This document shows, piece after piece, positions 1 to 8,441 of a stretch of 64,000 nucleotides of DNA. The notes beneath the pieces are model-generated. The model was not told the origin of the DNA, did not search any database, and saw nothing but the letters and a program-made list of their open reading frames with translations. The stretch covers positions 2,382,001-2,446,000 of the forward strand of contig NZ_CP104213.1 of the NCBI RefSeq assembly GCF_025244745.1. The letters run 5' to 3'. Position numbers and translations under genes: made by a program. The stretch comes from Deinococcus rubellus (GTDB lineage Bacteria > Deinococcota > Deinococci > Deinococcales > Deinococcaceae). Numbering within the stretch: position 1 is the stretch's first letter; the number at the start of each line of letters is the position of its first letter.

Positions 1-3
1 CGC

Positions 4-468
4 TCACGAGGTGGGTCCGGCGTTTTTTTGAGACGGAGCATGCTGGGCGGCATTCTGGGTGGGCGCAGGCTTTTTCTTCCGGGCCTTGAAATCGCCCGCC
101 AGCGCTTTCCCGAGGGCCGCCTGAAGCTCCCCGAACGGCGCGGTCAGCGCCGCCAGGTTGGGATGGATGGTGGCCCGGCAGGGCGGCAGCGTCGGCAAGG
201 TCCGCAGCGCCTCACGGACACGGCGGCGCACCCGGTTGCGCTTGACCGCCAGCTTGAGTGTTTTCTTGGGCACCACGATGCCAATGATGGCGCGGGGCTG
301 CCAGGTTTCACCGTAGCGGGGGCGATAATCGGTGACCCGCAAAGTAAACAGCGCGTGCCGGATGACCTGCCCATGCTGGCGGACCTTGCGGAACTCTTTC
401 TCGCCGCGCAAAGAAGCCAGCGCCACTGCTGGGCGCGGGGCCGGGGCAGTGGCGCTGGAAGGCGGCAT
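4..468 (-). CDS. rnpA: Ribonuclease P protein component
   Basis: The protein subunit of RNase P helps the catalytic RNA trim 5' leaders from pre-tRNAs. The 154-residue product has the family core: a FRKVRQHGQ stretch near residue 26 and the basic [18 protein letters not shown] helix that forms the RNR signature. The C-terminal tail is long and lysine-rich. It lies 34 bp downstream of rpmH on the same strand, the usual rpmH-rnpA order. The ATG overlaps a TGA that closes an unrelated frame across rpmH. Downstream genes of this operon (normally yidD/yidC) would lie beyond the window edge. Confidence 0.95.
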   Translation of the reverse strand: MPPSSATAPAPRPAVALASLRGEKEFRKVRQHGQVIRHALFTLRVTDYRPRYGETWQPRAIIGIVVPKKTLKLAVKRNRVRRRVREALRTLPTLPPCRATIHPNLAALTAPFGELQAALGKALAGDFKARKKKPAPTQNAAQHAPSQKNAGPTS

Positions 469-502
469 CAGTGGGGTCTAGGTAAGCGGCGAAACTCGCG
501 GC

Positions 503-649
503 TTACTTCTCGTCGGCGACGGTCAATTGCTGACGGCCCTTGGCACGGCGGCGGGCCAGCACAGCGCGGCCAGCGGTGGTCTTCATGCGGGCGCGAAAGC
601 CGTGGGTCTTGGCACGTTTGCGGTTGTTGGGTTGGTAGGTACGCTTCAT
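503..649 (-). CDS. rpmH: 50S ribosomal protein L34
   Basis: This 48-residue, highly basic protein is a structural part of the large ribosomal subunit. It begins [22 protein letters not shown], an almost universal L34 start, and reads through [18 protein letters not shown] longer in-frame ORF extends upstream, but the conserved MKRT start and a GGAGAAG ribosome-binding site about 5 nt before the ATG fix the start at 649. It is the first gene of the rpmH-rnpA unit. Confidence 0.97.
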   Translation of the reverse strand: MKRTYQPNNRKRAKTHGFRARMKTTAGRAVLARRRAKGRQQLTVADEK

Positions 650-739
650 GAAACTTCTCCTTCTCACGGCGCGGCCCGCCGCTTGGGGTGGGGGCCAGCC
701 AGACAATGGCAACTCGCCCTTTTTCGGGCAAACTCGGAG

Positions 740-748
740 AGTGTAGCA
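740..748 (-). promoter_or_regulatory. Candidate extended -10 promoter for rpmH-rnpA
   Basis: On the minus strand a TACACT hexamer (745-740) is preceded by TG plus one base, an extended -10 arrangement, about 90 nt before the rpmH start. No convincing -35 is visible. No DnaA boxes (TTATCCACA-like) occur here, so this is not evidently oriC. Confidence 0.4.
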
Positions 749-914
749 CAGCGGCGGGCGAGGGTGCCAGGGCCGCTGTTCGTAGGGCAATCTGCTCTCC
801 ACTGCGGCTGAGGGTCACTGGAGCAAGATGTACGAACGCGGAGAGGCCAGAGCGTCATCAACCGAAGACCGTCGTTCAATCCTCTGTTTTACCTTCCGCT
901 CTAGCGTGACCAGC

Positions 915-1655
915 ATGGCTCCCTTTCTCCCACCCGAAGTCGCCCGTCAGCTCGGCTTTTACGTCTACCTCTCCCTCGATCCCCGCACGAATCCCGTCTT
1001 CTATGTCGGTGAGGTTCAGGGGGAGCGGGTGCTGGCGCATCTCAGCGAGGAGGGCGAGTCACGCAAGGTGCGGATGCTGCACGAGTTACGTGACTTGAGA
1101 CTTGAGCCGCAGATCGACGTTCTGGCCCACCGCCTGCCCAACGAGGAAACGGCGCTGCGAATTGAGGCAGCCGTGATTGATCTGCTGGGCCCCGGAGCAT
1201 TGACGAATGTGGTGCGCGGCTGGAAAAGTGTCGGACTGGGCCGGATGTCACTGAGTGAGCTGAGCGGCCACTACGCCGCTGGGCCGGTCGAGATCACCGA
1301 CCCGGTGCTACTGATCCGGCTCAATCAGCAGTACCGACATCAGATGGGTGCCCTGAAACTCTACGAGGCGACGCGCGGCGTCTGGAAAGTGGCCGCCGCC
1401 AGGGCCAGCACCGTCCGGCTCGCCCTCGCCGTGTTCGAGGGCGTGGTGCGCGAGGTCTACGCCATCGAGAGCTGGCACCCGGCAAGCACCCTGGCCTACC
1501 AGACCCGGTCCGCCGAAGATACCGACGCGCCGGGGCGACTGGAATTTTCCGGCCACGTTGCGCCGGAGGAGATTCGTGATCGCTACCGGGGCCACTCGGT
1601 GCGGGCCTACCTGAACAGGAATGCCCAGAGCCCAGTGTTGTACGTCAACGCCTGA
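915..1655 (+). CDS. GIY-YIG-like nuclease-domain protein (COG3680 type)
   Basis: The 246-residue protein starts with a GIY-YIG-like fold: FYVYLSLDPRTNP then FYVGEV at about residues 12-31, which replaces the strict GIY/YIG tripeptides as in the LEM-3-like/COG3680 branch. The rest has no motif I recognise. I chose ATG 915 over an upstream ATG (828) because a TAGCGT -10 ends 7 nt before it, giving a leaderless transcript, and the GIY-YIG domain begins right after it. The natural substrate is unknown. It stands alone, divergent from rpmH. Confidence 0.7.
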   Translation: MAPFLPPEVARQLGFYVYLSLDPRTNPVFYVGEVQGERVLAHLSEEGESRKVRMLHELRDLRLEPQIDVLAHRLPNEETALRIEAAVIDLLGPGALTNVVRGWKSVGLGRMSLSELSGHYAAGPVEITDPVLLIRLNQQYRHQMGALKLYEATRGVWKVAAARASTVRLALAVFEGVVREVYAIESWHPASTLAYQTRSAEDTDAPGRLEFSGHVAPEEIRDRYRGHSVRAYLNRNAQSPVLYVNA

Positions 1656-1714
1656 GTTTACCGGCTCCCCATAAAGCAGGAAACGCTACCGAGCGGCGGG
1701 GCAGGGTTTGGCAG

Positions 1715-3147
1715 ATTGAAAAGAATCAATGACTCATGACGGAAGTCACGCATTTGGGTCTGGATTCCATCGCAGTTCCGCGTACTTGGATAAGCGAGCG
1801 GCTTTGACTTCAACATCCGACACATCAGGGCGCATCGATAAGGCACCCATGCTCATCCAGTCTTGCCGGACAAGCAACGTTCGTAAAGCAATATTTACAC
1901 TCGCAACCCGATCTGAGTGACCCTTATGACCACACACTTCACAGTCAAACATCAACCCAGCGTTAGGCCTATTCCCCTTAGAGGTATGGCCGCACCTGGG
2001 ACATGCTTGGCTGGTGTAATTGGCATCCACCTTGACCGCCAAACTCCCAAACAGCGGAGCTTTGTAGGCCAGGTTGAACTGCAACTCCGCGAACGACCAC
2101 TGACTACGGCGACGTTTGGCCCGCTTCGCCTTCTTGCTGGCGCTTGGGTTACTCCGTCCTTCGGTGCGTTCACGGATGTTGGTCAAGTCTTCCAGACCGA
2201 AGATCGAGTCTGGGAAGCGGGTCAACAGCATCTTGCTCAGAACATGGTTGCGATCAGCGACGAACCGTCTTTCCCGTCCCAACAAGCTCACCAAACGGCG
2301 AGTCGCGGAACGGGTGCCTTTGCGCTGGAGGGATTTTCTTGCACGAGCGAACTGGTCTTTTTTCTGACAGACTGCCGCCCCCTTCTCGAACAGGCTCTGC
2401 CCGTTCATGTCGGTGGCGACGAAGTGATACCGCTGCCCCACGTCCACTCCGACAACCGTTTTATGGTCAGCGGGAACGGGGTCAGGAAGCTCAATGATCA
2501 GAGCGACGATCAAGTAATACTGTTTTTTCGACTTCCGGTAATAGAGTTTGGCCGCGCCGGTTTCCGCACCCTGCGCGATGTAGTCAAGGTGCTTCTGGTA
2601 GCCGTCAAACTCAAGTTGCAGGCGTCCATCAAGCGTGCCAACACTGACTTTGCCATCCTTCTTCCACGAGTAGTCGCGCCCATGCTGGTATTCCAGCGTG
2701 CGGCTGACAAACTTCATGGGGTCATCCAGTCCTTTGTAGCGTCGCTTGGTAAAGCCCTTTTCGCGAGCCTTCTGATTCTGCTTGGCCTTCGTCCACTGCG
2801 TTTTGTACGCGGCGGTGACTTGGCGCTCGGCAGTGCAGGCGAGTTGTGCCCCCAGTCCAAAGCGTTGCCGCAGGACGCTGTACGTTTCCTTATGGAGTTT
2901 GGGAACAGAGGTGGTTTTCCCCAGATCAAAGGCGGTCTGGGACGCGAAGTTCAGGCCATCGCGGTACGCCAACGCCACGGCGTCCAGAGCGGCCTTCTGC
3001 TCTGGGGTGTGCCGCAATTTCAGTTTCGCGCTCAGCATGATCTTCACAAAAGGAGCTTACCTTATATGAGCATAAAAGAACAAGATGCCTTAGCCATAAT
3101 TGCCCCTTTTGGGCAGAGTCTTTTCCTCCCACGACTGAAGTCGCGGG
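1715..3147 (-). mobile_element. TnpB-only IS200/IS605-family element (approximate limits)
   Basis: A lone tnpB without a TnpA Y1 transposase occupies this stretch. Beyond the tnpB 3' end are two small hairpins (arms 1715-1719/1726-1730 and 1730-1734/1744-1748). Beyond its 5' end are a 5-bp-stem hairpin (3101-3115) and an imperfect palindrome at 3128-3147, CCC-A-CGACT-GA-AGTCG-C-GGG, of the kind seen at subterminal ends of this family. Exact ends and the target site were not resolved. It sits between the GIY-YIG gene and the GMC operon. Confidence 0.55.
1746..3047 (-). CDS. tnpB: RNA-guided endonuclease TnpB (IS605 OrfB family)
   Basis: TnpB proteins are RuvC-type nucleases guided by an RNA from the element's right end. 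The 433-residue product keeps the catalytic triad: Asp202 in GVDVGQ, Glu286 in GLEDL, and Asp379 in the HSDRVASVNI block. A four-cysteine zinc ribbon sits between them (CPRCG at 349-352, CEVCG at 369-372). The last block departs from the common DRDxNAAxNI: the Asn after the catalytic Asp is Val. The start is GTG 3047; ATG 3038, three codons in, is equally possible. No mobilising TnpA is encoded nearby, so it would depend on one supplied in trans. Confidence 0.9.
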   Translation of the reverse strand: MKIMLSAKLKLRHTPEQKAALDAVALAYRDGLNFASQTAFDLGKTTSVPKLHKETYSVLRQRFGLGAQLACTAERQVTAAYKTQWTKAKQNQKAREKGFTKRRYKGLDDPMKFVSRTLEYQHGRDYSWKKDGKVSVGTLDGRLQLEFDGYQKHLDYIAQGAETGAAKLYYRKSKKQYYLIVALIIELPDPVPADHKTVVGVDVGQRYHFVATDMNGQSLFEKGAAVCQKKDQFARARKSLQRKGTRSATRRLVSLLGRERRFVADRNHVLSKMLLTRFPDSIFGLEDLTNIRERTEGRSNPSASKKAKRAKRRRSQWSFAELQFNLAYKAPLFGSLAVKVDANYTSQACPRCGHTSKGNRPNAGLMFDCEVCGHKGHSDRVASVNIALRTLLVRQDWMSMGALSMRPDVSDVEVKAARLSKYAELRWNPDPNA

Positions 3148-3194
3148 TCTTCAAGGCTCAGAGATGAACCCCATAACCCCTCCGGCGGCGCACT

Positions 3195-3722
3195 GTGAGC
3201 GCTGACGAACGCGCCAAGGTTCTGGCCGCGCTGGCCTCCCCGGCGGTGACGGCCCCCACCCGCGCCGCGCTGCTGGCCCGGTTGGATGCCCGCTATGAGC
3301 GCCAGTACTTCACTGAGGCCGAGTTCGAGCGCCTGTGCGCAGCGGCAGTCCGGCTGGTGCCACATGACCCGGCGGAGCTGGACCTCAGCGGGCTGATCGA
3401 CCACCGCCTTCAGCTTGGGCAAACCGATGGCTGGCGCTTCGCCGACACCCCGCCCGACGGGCAGGCCTACCGGGAACTGCTGGCAGCCCTGCCCGATGAC
3501 TTCAAAACACTGGCTTCAGAAGATCAGGACGCCGCCCTGCACGACGTTCAACGCCGCCACCCGCACGCCTTCGAGGACCTGCTGGCCGAGCTGACCGAGG
3601 GCTTCATGGCCCACCCGCTGACCCAGTACCGCTTCGGCTACGCGGGTTTTATGGACGCGCCCGGCTGGCCCAGGGTCGGGCCGAACGAACTGGAAGCGCG
3701 CGAGGTCCGTTATGGAAAGTGA
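3195..3722 (+). CDS. Gluconate 2-dehydrogenase subunit 3 family protein
   Basis: The 175-residue protein matches the small subunit family that partners membrane-bound FAD sugar/polyol dehydrogenases. It is mostly helical with the typical FTEAEFERLCAAAVRLVPHDP segment near residue 40 and a C-terminal MAHPLTQYRFGYAGFMDAPGWPRVG block. The GTG start (3195) lacks a strong Shine-Dalgarno. The next gene, a GMC oxidoreductase, overlaps it by 11 bp, so the two are translationally coupled and probably form one enzyme. No Tat signal is seen here, unlike many family members. The tnpB element lies just upstream and may have displaced the original promoter. Confidence 0.8.
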   Translation: MSADERAKVLAALASPAVTAPTRAALLARLDARYERQYFTEAEFERLCAAAVRLVPHDPAELDLSGLIDHRLQLGQTDGWRFADTPPDGQAYRELLAALPDDFKTLASEDQDAALHDVQRRHPHAFEDLLAELTEGFMAHPLTQYRFGYAGFMDAPGWPRVGPNELEAREVRYGK

Positions 3723-5253
3723 GATGAAGGCGGCGCTCACAGACCTCGACGTGCTGGTGATCGGCACCGGAGCGGGCGGCGCGCCGCTGCTGGCGCGGCT
3801 GGCCTCGTCAGGGCTGCGGGTGGCTGCACTCGAAGCCGGAGTGCGCCACAAGCCTGCCGAGATGCCCACCGACGAGGTGGCCCAGGCCAGCCTTTTCTGG
3901 ATGGACGAGCGACTCTCGGCAGGCAACGACCCGCTGGCCTTCGGGCGCAACAACTCCGGGCGTGGAGTGGGCGGCTCGACGCTGCACTACACCGCCTACA
4001 CACCGCGTGCCCAGCCCGACGACTTCCGGCTCTTTCAGGAGTTCGGGCAGGGCGTGGACTGGCCGCTGGACTACGGCGACCTCGTGCCGTACTACGACGA
4101 GGTGGAAGCATTCCTGGGCGTCTCCGGCCCGGCGGACTATCCGTGGGGACCGCCCCGGAGTCAACCGTACCCGCACCCGGCGCTGCCACTGGGCGGCGCG
4201 GCGCGGCTGATGGAACGCGCCTGCCAGGAACTGGGCCTGCGGACCTCCCCGGCGGCCAACGCCGCGCTGAGCCGTCCGCAAGAACAGGAAGGTTACGGCC
4301 TGCGCCCCGCCTGCTCCAACCGGGGCTTTTGTCAGGCGGGCTGCTCGACGGGGGCCAAGGCCAGCCTCGACGTGACTTACCTGGCGCTGGCCGAGGCGCG
4401 CGGGGCCGTCATCGTCAGCGGCGTGCAGGTCACCGCCCTGATCCGCGAGGGAGGCCGGGTGGTCGGAGCGCAGTACCAGCGGGGTGACCAGACCCTGAGC
4501 GTGCGGGCCAGGCGGGTCGTGCTGGCCGCCGGGGCCATCGAGACACCCCGGTTACTGATGCTCAGCGATATGGCAAGGGGCAGCGGGCAGGTGGGGCGCA
4601 ACTTCATGGCCCACGTGGGCGTGCAGGTCTGGGGCCTGGTCGACGACGATCTACGTCCCTACAAGGGCATTCCCGGCGGCCTGATCAGCGAGGATACCCA
4701 CCGGGTACCGGGGCTGGTGGGCGGCTACCTGCTCCAGTCGCTGGGCGTCATGCCGGTGACCTACGCCACCCAGTACGCGCGCGGCGGCGGGGTGTGGGGC
4801 GCGGCCCTGACCGAGCACCTGAGCCAGTACAACCACGTCGCCGGAATCAACGTGCTGGGCGAGTGCCTGCCATATGAGCGCAACTTCCTGGAACTCTCAG
4901 ACGAGCTGGACGCCCGTGGGCTGCCCAAGCCGCGCGTCCACTTCAGTTTTGGCGACAACGAGCGACGCATGACCGCCCACGCCGAGGCCCTGATGCGCGA
5001 GCTGTGGGCCAAGATCGGGGCGCGCGAGGTCTGGGCGCTGCCGCGCGCGGCCCATACCCTCGGCACCGCCCGGATGGGCAGCGACCCGGCCAGCAGCGTC
5101 ACCGATCCGTTTGGGCGGGTTCACGACGAGCCGGGCCTGTGGATCTGCGACAACTCCACCTTTCCCAGTTCGCTGAGCGTCAATCCCGGCCTGACCCAGA
5201 TGGCGCTGAGCCTGCGCTCCGCCGACGCCCTCATTGGCGACCTCAGCGCGTGA
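3712..5253 (+). CDS. GMC family FAD-dependent oxidoreductase
   Basis: This 513-residue flavoprotein oxidises an alcohol or sugar substrate. The N-terminal FAD-binding Rossmann motif is VIGTGAGGAPLLARLA (near residue 17), followed by the GRGVGGSTLHY GMC signature near residue 84. The C-terminal domain carries the catalytic-pair region AAHTLGTARMG and the closing SSLSVNPGLTQMALSLR. It is probably the catalytic subunit for the preceding subunit-3 protein and shares a 4-bp GTGA overlap with the next gene. The substrate cannot be told from sequence; the subunit-3 pairing suggests a sugar acid or polyol. Confidence 0.88.
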   Translation: MESEMKAALTDLDVLVIGTGAGGAPLLARLASSGLRVAALEAGVRHKPAEMPTDEVAQASLFWMDERLSAGNDPLAFGRNNSGRGVGGSTLHYTAYTPRAQPDDFRLFQEFGQGVDWPLDYGDLVPYYDEVEAFLGVSGPADYPWGPPRSQPYPHPALPLGGAARLMERACQELGLRTSPAANAALSRPQEQEGYGLRPACSNRGFCQAGCSTGAKASLDVTYLALAEARGAVIVSGVQVTALIREGGRVVGAQYQRGDQTLSVRARRVVLAAGAIETPRLLMLSDMARGSGQVGRNFMAHVGVQVWGLVDDDLRPYKGIPGGLISEDTHRVPGLVGGYLLQSLGVMPVTYATQYARGGGVWGAALTEHLSQYNHVAGINVLGECLPYERNFLELSDELDARGLPKPRVHFSFGDNERRMTAHAEALMRELWAKIGAREVWALPRAAHTLGTARMGSDPASSVTDPFGRVHDEPGLWICDNSTFPSSLSVNPGLTQMALSLRSADALIGDLSA

Positions 5254-5975
5254 GCGGGCCGACACCTGCCCTGCCACTGGCACTGATCCACGGTTTCGGC
5301 ACCTCCGGGCGACTGTGGCGGCGGGTACGTGAGCGGTTGGCCTCCCCCACTGAGGTACTCACCCCCGATCTACTGGGCTTCGGGAACGCCGCCGCGCTGG
5401 GCCGGGACGGGCAAATGACGGGCGACATGGCCGAGCATCTGGCAGGCGTGCTGCGGGCCTCGGGCAGTGGGCCGTACCGGCTGGCGGCGCATTCGATGGG
5501 CGGCAAGGTGGCGCTACTGCTGGCCGCCCGCCACCCGGCACTGGTGGCCGAGTTGCTGCTGATCGCGCCCTCGCCGGCCGGCCCCGAGCCGATGGGCGAC
5601 GAGGACCGGGCGCAGCTCCGCGCCGCCTGGGGAGACCCGGTGGCGCTGGAAAAGCAGTACCGCCATATCAGCCGTCAGCCGCTGCCTGAGCAGGATTTGT
5701 ACCAACTCGTCAGCGACGGCCTGCGGGCCAGCCGCGACGCCTGGGAAGCCTGGACCGACGTGGGCAGCCGCGAGGACATCGGCGGTGAGTTGGGCACCCT
5801 GGCTGTGCCGGTCACGGTGCTCTTCTCGGAAGACGACCCGGCTATTGGCCCAGAGGTCATCCGCGACGAGGTACTGGCGAAGCTGGCGGGGACGCAGGGT
5901 CAGCCGATCAAAGGCAGCGGCCACCTGATTCCGCTCGAAGTGCCGCAAAGCGTGCTGACAGCGCTGGGGGAATGA
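5250..5975 (+). CDS. Alpha/beta hydrolase
   Basis: A 241-residue serine hydrolase of the alpha/beta fold. It has the HGFGTSGRLW oxyanion segment near residue 12, the nucleophile elbow AHSMGGK near residue 78, an acidic residue in FSEDDPA, and the late SGHLIP histidine. The GTG start at 5250 overlaps the GMC stop codon (GTGA), so it is the third gene of the operon. An ATG-initiated reading from far upstream would be spurious, since it overlaps the GMC gene. It may hydrolyse a lactone or ester made by the dehydrogenase, which is inference from context. Confidence 0.82.
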   Translation: MSGPTPALPLALIHGFGTSGRLWRRVRERLASPTEVLTPDLLGFGNAAALGRDGQMTGDMAEHLAGVLRASGSGPYRLAAHSMGGKVALLLAARHPALVAELLLIAPSPAGPEPMGDEDRAQLRAAWGDPVALEKQYRHISRQPLPEQDLYQLVSDGLRASRDAWEAWTDVGSREDIGGELGTLAVPVTVLFSEDDPAIGPEVIRDEVLAKLAGTQGQPIKGSGHLIPLEVPQSVLTALGE

Positions 5976-5997
5976 TAAAAGATGCGGCTCAGTGGCC

Positions 5998-6936
5998 TTA
6001 CAATCCCACCTGAACCCAGCCTCCCACATCTACCCGCCCGGCCAGCAGAGCCGCCGTGATCGCGCCCCGGTTCTCGGCGTGAATGGTGCCGATCAGCACG
6101 CGGCTTTGATCGGGAAGCGAGCGGGCCAGCAGGGTGCTGAGCGCCGCGCCGTAACCGCGCCCCCGAAAGTGCGGCGAGAGAATGAGCTCCTGCACGACGT
6201 AGGCGTTCAGGCCCAGCGTATCGGCCTCAAAGGTTTCGGTGGTCGCAACGTATCCGGCCCATTCGCCCCGCACCAGCACGTCAAAGAGCGTTCCGGCCTC
6301 GAGACTCTCCTGCAAGTCCTCCCTGCTCTCCAAAGCCGCCTGCTCAGTGTGCGCGGGGTGCCCGGCGTTCACAGCTTCGTAAGCGGCCTGCGCCTCGGCG
6401 TAGTGACTGAGGTCCTGGGTGGGCTGGGTGCTGAGTTCTGGCGGCACATTGGCCCCGATCAACTCTGAGATCGGCGCGGCCAGAAAGCGCTTGTCGGGCT
6501 GGGTTTCGGGGAAGTGCCCGTCGGGCGCGGCGCTCCACAGCCGCAGATAAAGCGGCCTGAATGCACCGTAGACCTCGCGGGCGACTTCCGCCAGTGCGGG
6601 CAGATCCAGCTCGGTCAGCGGGCGGCTGAGCAGCGAGGCGTCCACGAAGGGTCTGGTCACGTCCAGTCCTTGAAAACGGATGCTCAGCATGGCGTGAAGG
6701 TCGGGCGGCACGCTCGCCCAGCGGTTCAGAAACGCCTGCGCGTCCTGCCCCACCTTGAAAAACCCGGCCCGCTGCCCGGCCAGTTCAAGGTCGGCGGCGA
6801 GTTGAAGGTCGAACCCATGAATCCTCACAAAGCGCTTCAGGCGCGTTTGATCGTCCAGCCACTGGAGGGTCAGGGGGTGCTGGGTGGCCAGGCTGAATTC
6901 GGCGAGTTCGGCAGGACTGGGCAGGTGAGGAGGCAT
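5998..6936 (-). CDS. GNAT family N-acetyltransferase
   Basis: The 312-residue protein has a GNAT fold in its C-terminal half. Motif A is VVQELILSPHFRGRGYGAALSTLLAR (about residues 245-270), the acetyl-CoA pyrophosphate loop, followed by IHAENRGAITAALLAGR. The N-terminal half is not recognised. A TAAGCT -10 ends 7 nt before the ATG, so the transcript is probably leaderless. The acceptor is unknown. The gene converges with the GMC operon, with only 22 bp between stops. Confidence 0.78.
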   Translation of the reverse strand: MPPHLPSPAELAEFSLATQHPLTLQWLDDQTRLKRFVRIHGFDLQLAADLELAGQRAGFFKVGQDAQAFLNRWASVPPDLHAMLSIRFQGLDVTRPFVDASLLSRPLTELDLPALAEVAREVYGAFRPLYLRLWSAAPDGHFPETQPDKRFLAAPISELIGANVPPELSTQPTQDLSHYAEAQAAYEAVNAGHPAHTEQAALESREDLQESLEAGTLFDVLVRGEWAGYVATTETFEADTLGLNAYVVQELILSPHFRGRGYGAALSTLLARSLPDQSRVLIGTIHAENRGAITAALLAGRVDVGGWVQVGL

Positions 6937-6946
6937 TCAGGCAAGC

Positions 6947-8398
6947 TTAGCGTGGTGACAGCTCCACCTTCACCGCTCCGCTGCGCTCCAGGGCGTCGGC
7001 CACCGTCAGCAGTTGTTCGTCGCTTAGGGCTGGAGCGATCAGTTGAATCCCCACCGGCAGGCGCACGCCGTTTACCGTCTCGAAGCCTGCGGGTACACTC
7101 AGCGCAGGCAGCCCCGCCAGACTGACCCCCACCGTGTCCACGTCGGCGGCGTACATGGCCACCGGATCGCTGACTTTCTCGCCGCGTTTGAAGGCCGGAA
7201 AGGGGCTGGTGGGGGTTACCAGGATGTCGAACTGCCCGAAGGCCCGGTTGAAGTCGTCGGCGATCAGGCGGCGCACCTTCATGGCCTTGCTGTAATAGGC
7301 GTCGTAGTAGCCGCTCGACAGGGCGTAGGTGCCGATCAGGATACGGCGCTTGACCTCGCGTCCAAAATTCTGCCCCCGTGCCGAGCTCATGGAAGTGTTC
7401 ACGTCTGAGGCGTCTACCCGCGTGCCGTACACCATGCCGTCGTAGCGGGCCAGGTTGCTGCTGGCTTCCGGCGTGGAGATCAGGTAGTAGGCGGCGACGG
7501 CGTGCTGGAGGGTGGGCAGGCTGATCTCGCCGACGCTCGCGCCCAGTTCTTTGAGGGCGTCCAGCATGGTGTTCAAAGCCGCCTCCACGCCCGCCGTGTT
7601 GCCGCCCAGCGACTCGCTGATGACGCCCACCCGCAGGCCCTTGAGGTCGTGGCCCAGCGACGCCACAAAGTTGGGTGCAGCGTCCAGACTGGTGGCGTCG
7701 TGCGGGTCGTGCCCACTGATGGCGTCCAGAATGAGCGCCAGATCGCGGGCCGAGGTCGCGAACGGCCCGATCTGGTCGAGGCTGCTGGCGTGCGACACCA
7801 GACCGGAGCGGCTGACACGCCCATACGTCGGCTTGAACCCGTAGACCCCGGTGAATCCGGCGGGCTGGCGCACCGAGCCGCCGGTATCCGAGCCGAGCGA
7901 GAGCGGCACCATGCCGGACACCACCGCCGCCGCGCTGCCGCCGGAGGTGCCGCCCGGCACGCGGGAGGCGTCCCAGGGGTTGAGGGTGGCCCCGAACGCG
8001 CCAGTTTCGGTGCTCGACCCCATCGCAAACTCGTCCATGTTGGCCTTGCCCACGATGATCGCCCCGGCCCGCTGCAACTTCAGCACAGCGCTGGCGGTGT
8101 AGGGGCTGACATAATGGGCCAGCATCCGGCTGCCGCAGGTGGTGGCGGTGCCGATCAGATTCAGGTTGTCCTTGATAACGCTGGGCACGCCTGCCAGCGG
8201 CAGGGTTTCACCAGCGGCCAGGCGGCGCGATACCTCGGCGGCCTGGGCCTCTATCTGCTCGGCGCTCAGCACGCTGATCAGGGCATTGAACGGATCGGCC
8301 TCGGCACGGGCACGGGCAGTCTGGACAGCTTGCCGGGGGTCTTGGCCGCCCTGCACAGCGGCGGCGAGGTCGGAGGCGGTGGGAAAATCGGAAGACAT
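6947..8398 (-). CDS. gatA: Asp-tRNA(Asn)/Glu-tRNA(Gln) amidotransferase subunit A
   Basis: GatA is the glutamine amidase of the GatCAB complex, which converts misacylated Asp-tRNA(Asn) or Glu-tRNA(Gln) into the correct amides. The 483-residue product has the amidase Ser-cisSer-Lys set: Lys in SVIKDNL near residue 75, and the GGTSGGSAAAV signature followed by LGSDTGGSVRQPA around residues 150-180. Length is typical. A TAAACT -10 ends 7 nt before the ATG. gatB and gatC are not adjacent, so subunit genes are dispersed. Confidence 0.95.
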   Translation of the reverse strand: MSSDFPTASDLAAAVQGGQDPRQAVQTARARAEADPFNALISVLSAEQIEAQAAEVSRRLAAGETLPLAGVPSVIKDNLNLIGTATTCGSRMLAHYVSPYTASAVLKLQRAGAIIVGKANMDEFAMGSSTETGAFGATLNPWDASRVPGGTSGGSAAAVVSGMVPLSLGSDTGGSVRQPAGFTGVYGFKPTYGRVSRSGLVSHASSLDQIGPFATSARDLALILDAISGHDPHDATSLDAAPNFVASLGHDLKGLRVGVISESLGGNTAGVEAALNTMLDALKELGASVGEISLPTLQHAVAAYYLISTPEASSNLARYDGMVYGTRVDASDVNTSMSSARGQNFGREVKRRILIGTYALSSGYYDAYYSKAMKVRRLIADDFNRAFGQFDILVTPTSPFPAFKRGEKVSDPVAMYAADVDTVGVSLAGLPALSVPAGFETVNGVRLPVGIQLIAPALSDEQLLTVADALERSGAVKVELSPR

Positions 8399-8441
8399 GG
8401 GGGGCAGTTTAGAGCTTCGGAGCGGCAGCGCGGGCCAGCCC

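Noticed and set aside
468..818. A 116-codon ORF overlapping rpmH in another frame, ending exactly at the rnpA start, reminiscent of the Thermus overlap of rpmH and rnpA
   Set aside because: It is not in frame with rnpA, has no Shine-Dalgarno of its own and no conserved protein pattern; rnpA has a normal separate start.
650..914. Possible oriC next to rpmH
   Set aside because: No DnaA boxes, AT-rich unwinding region or dnaA/dnaN genes are visible.
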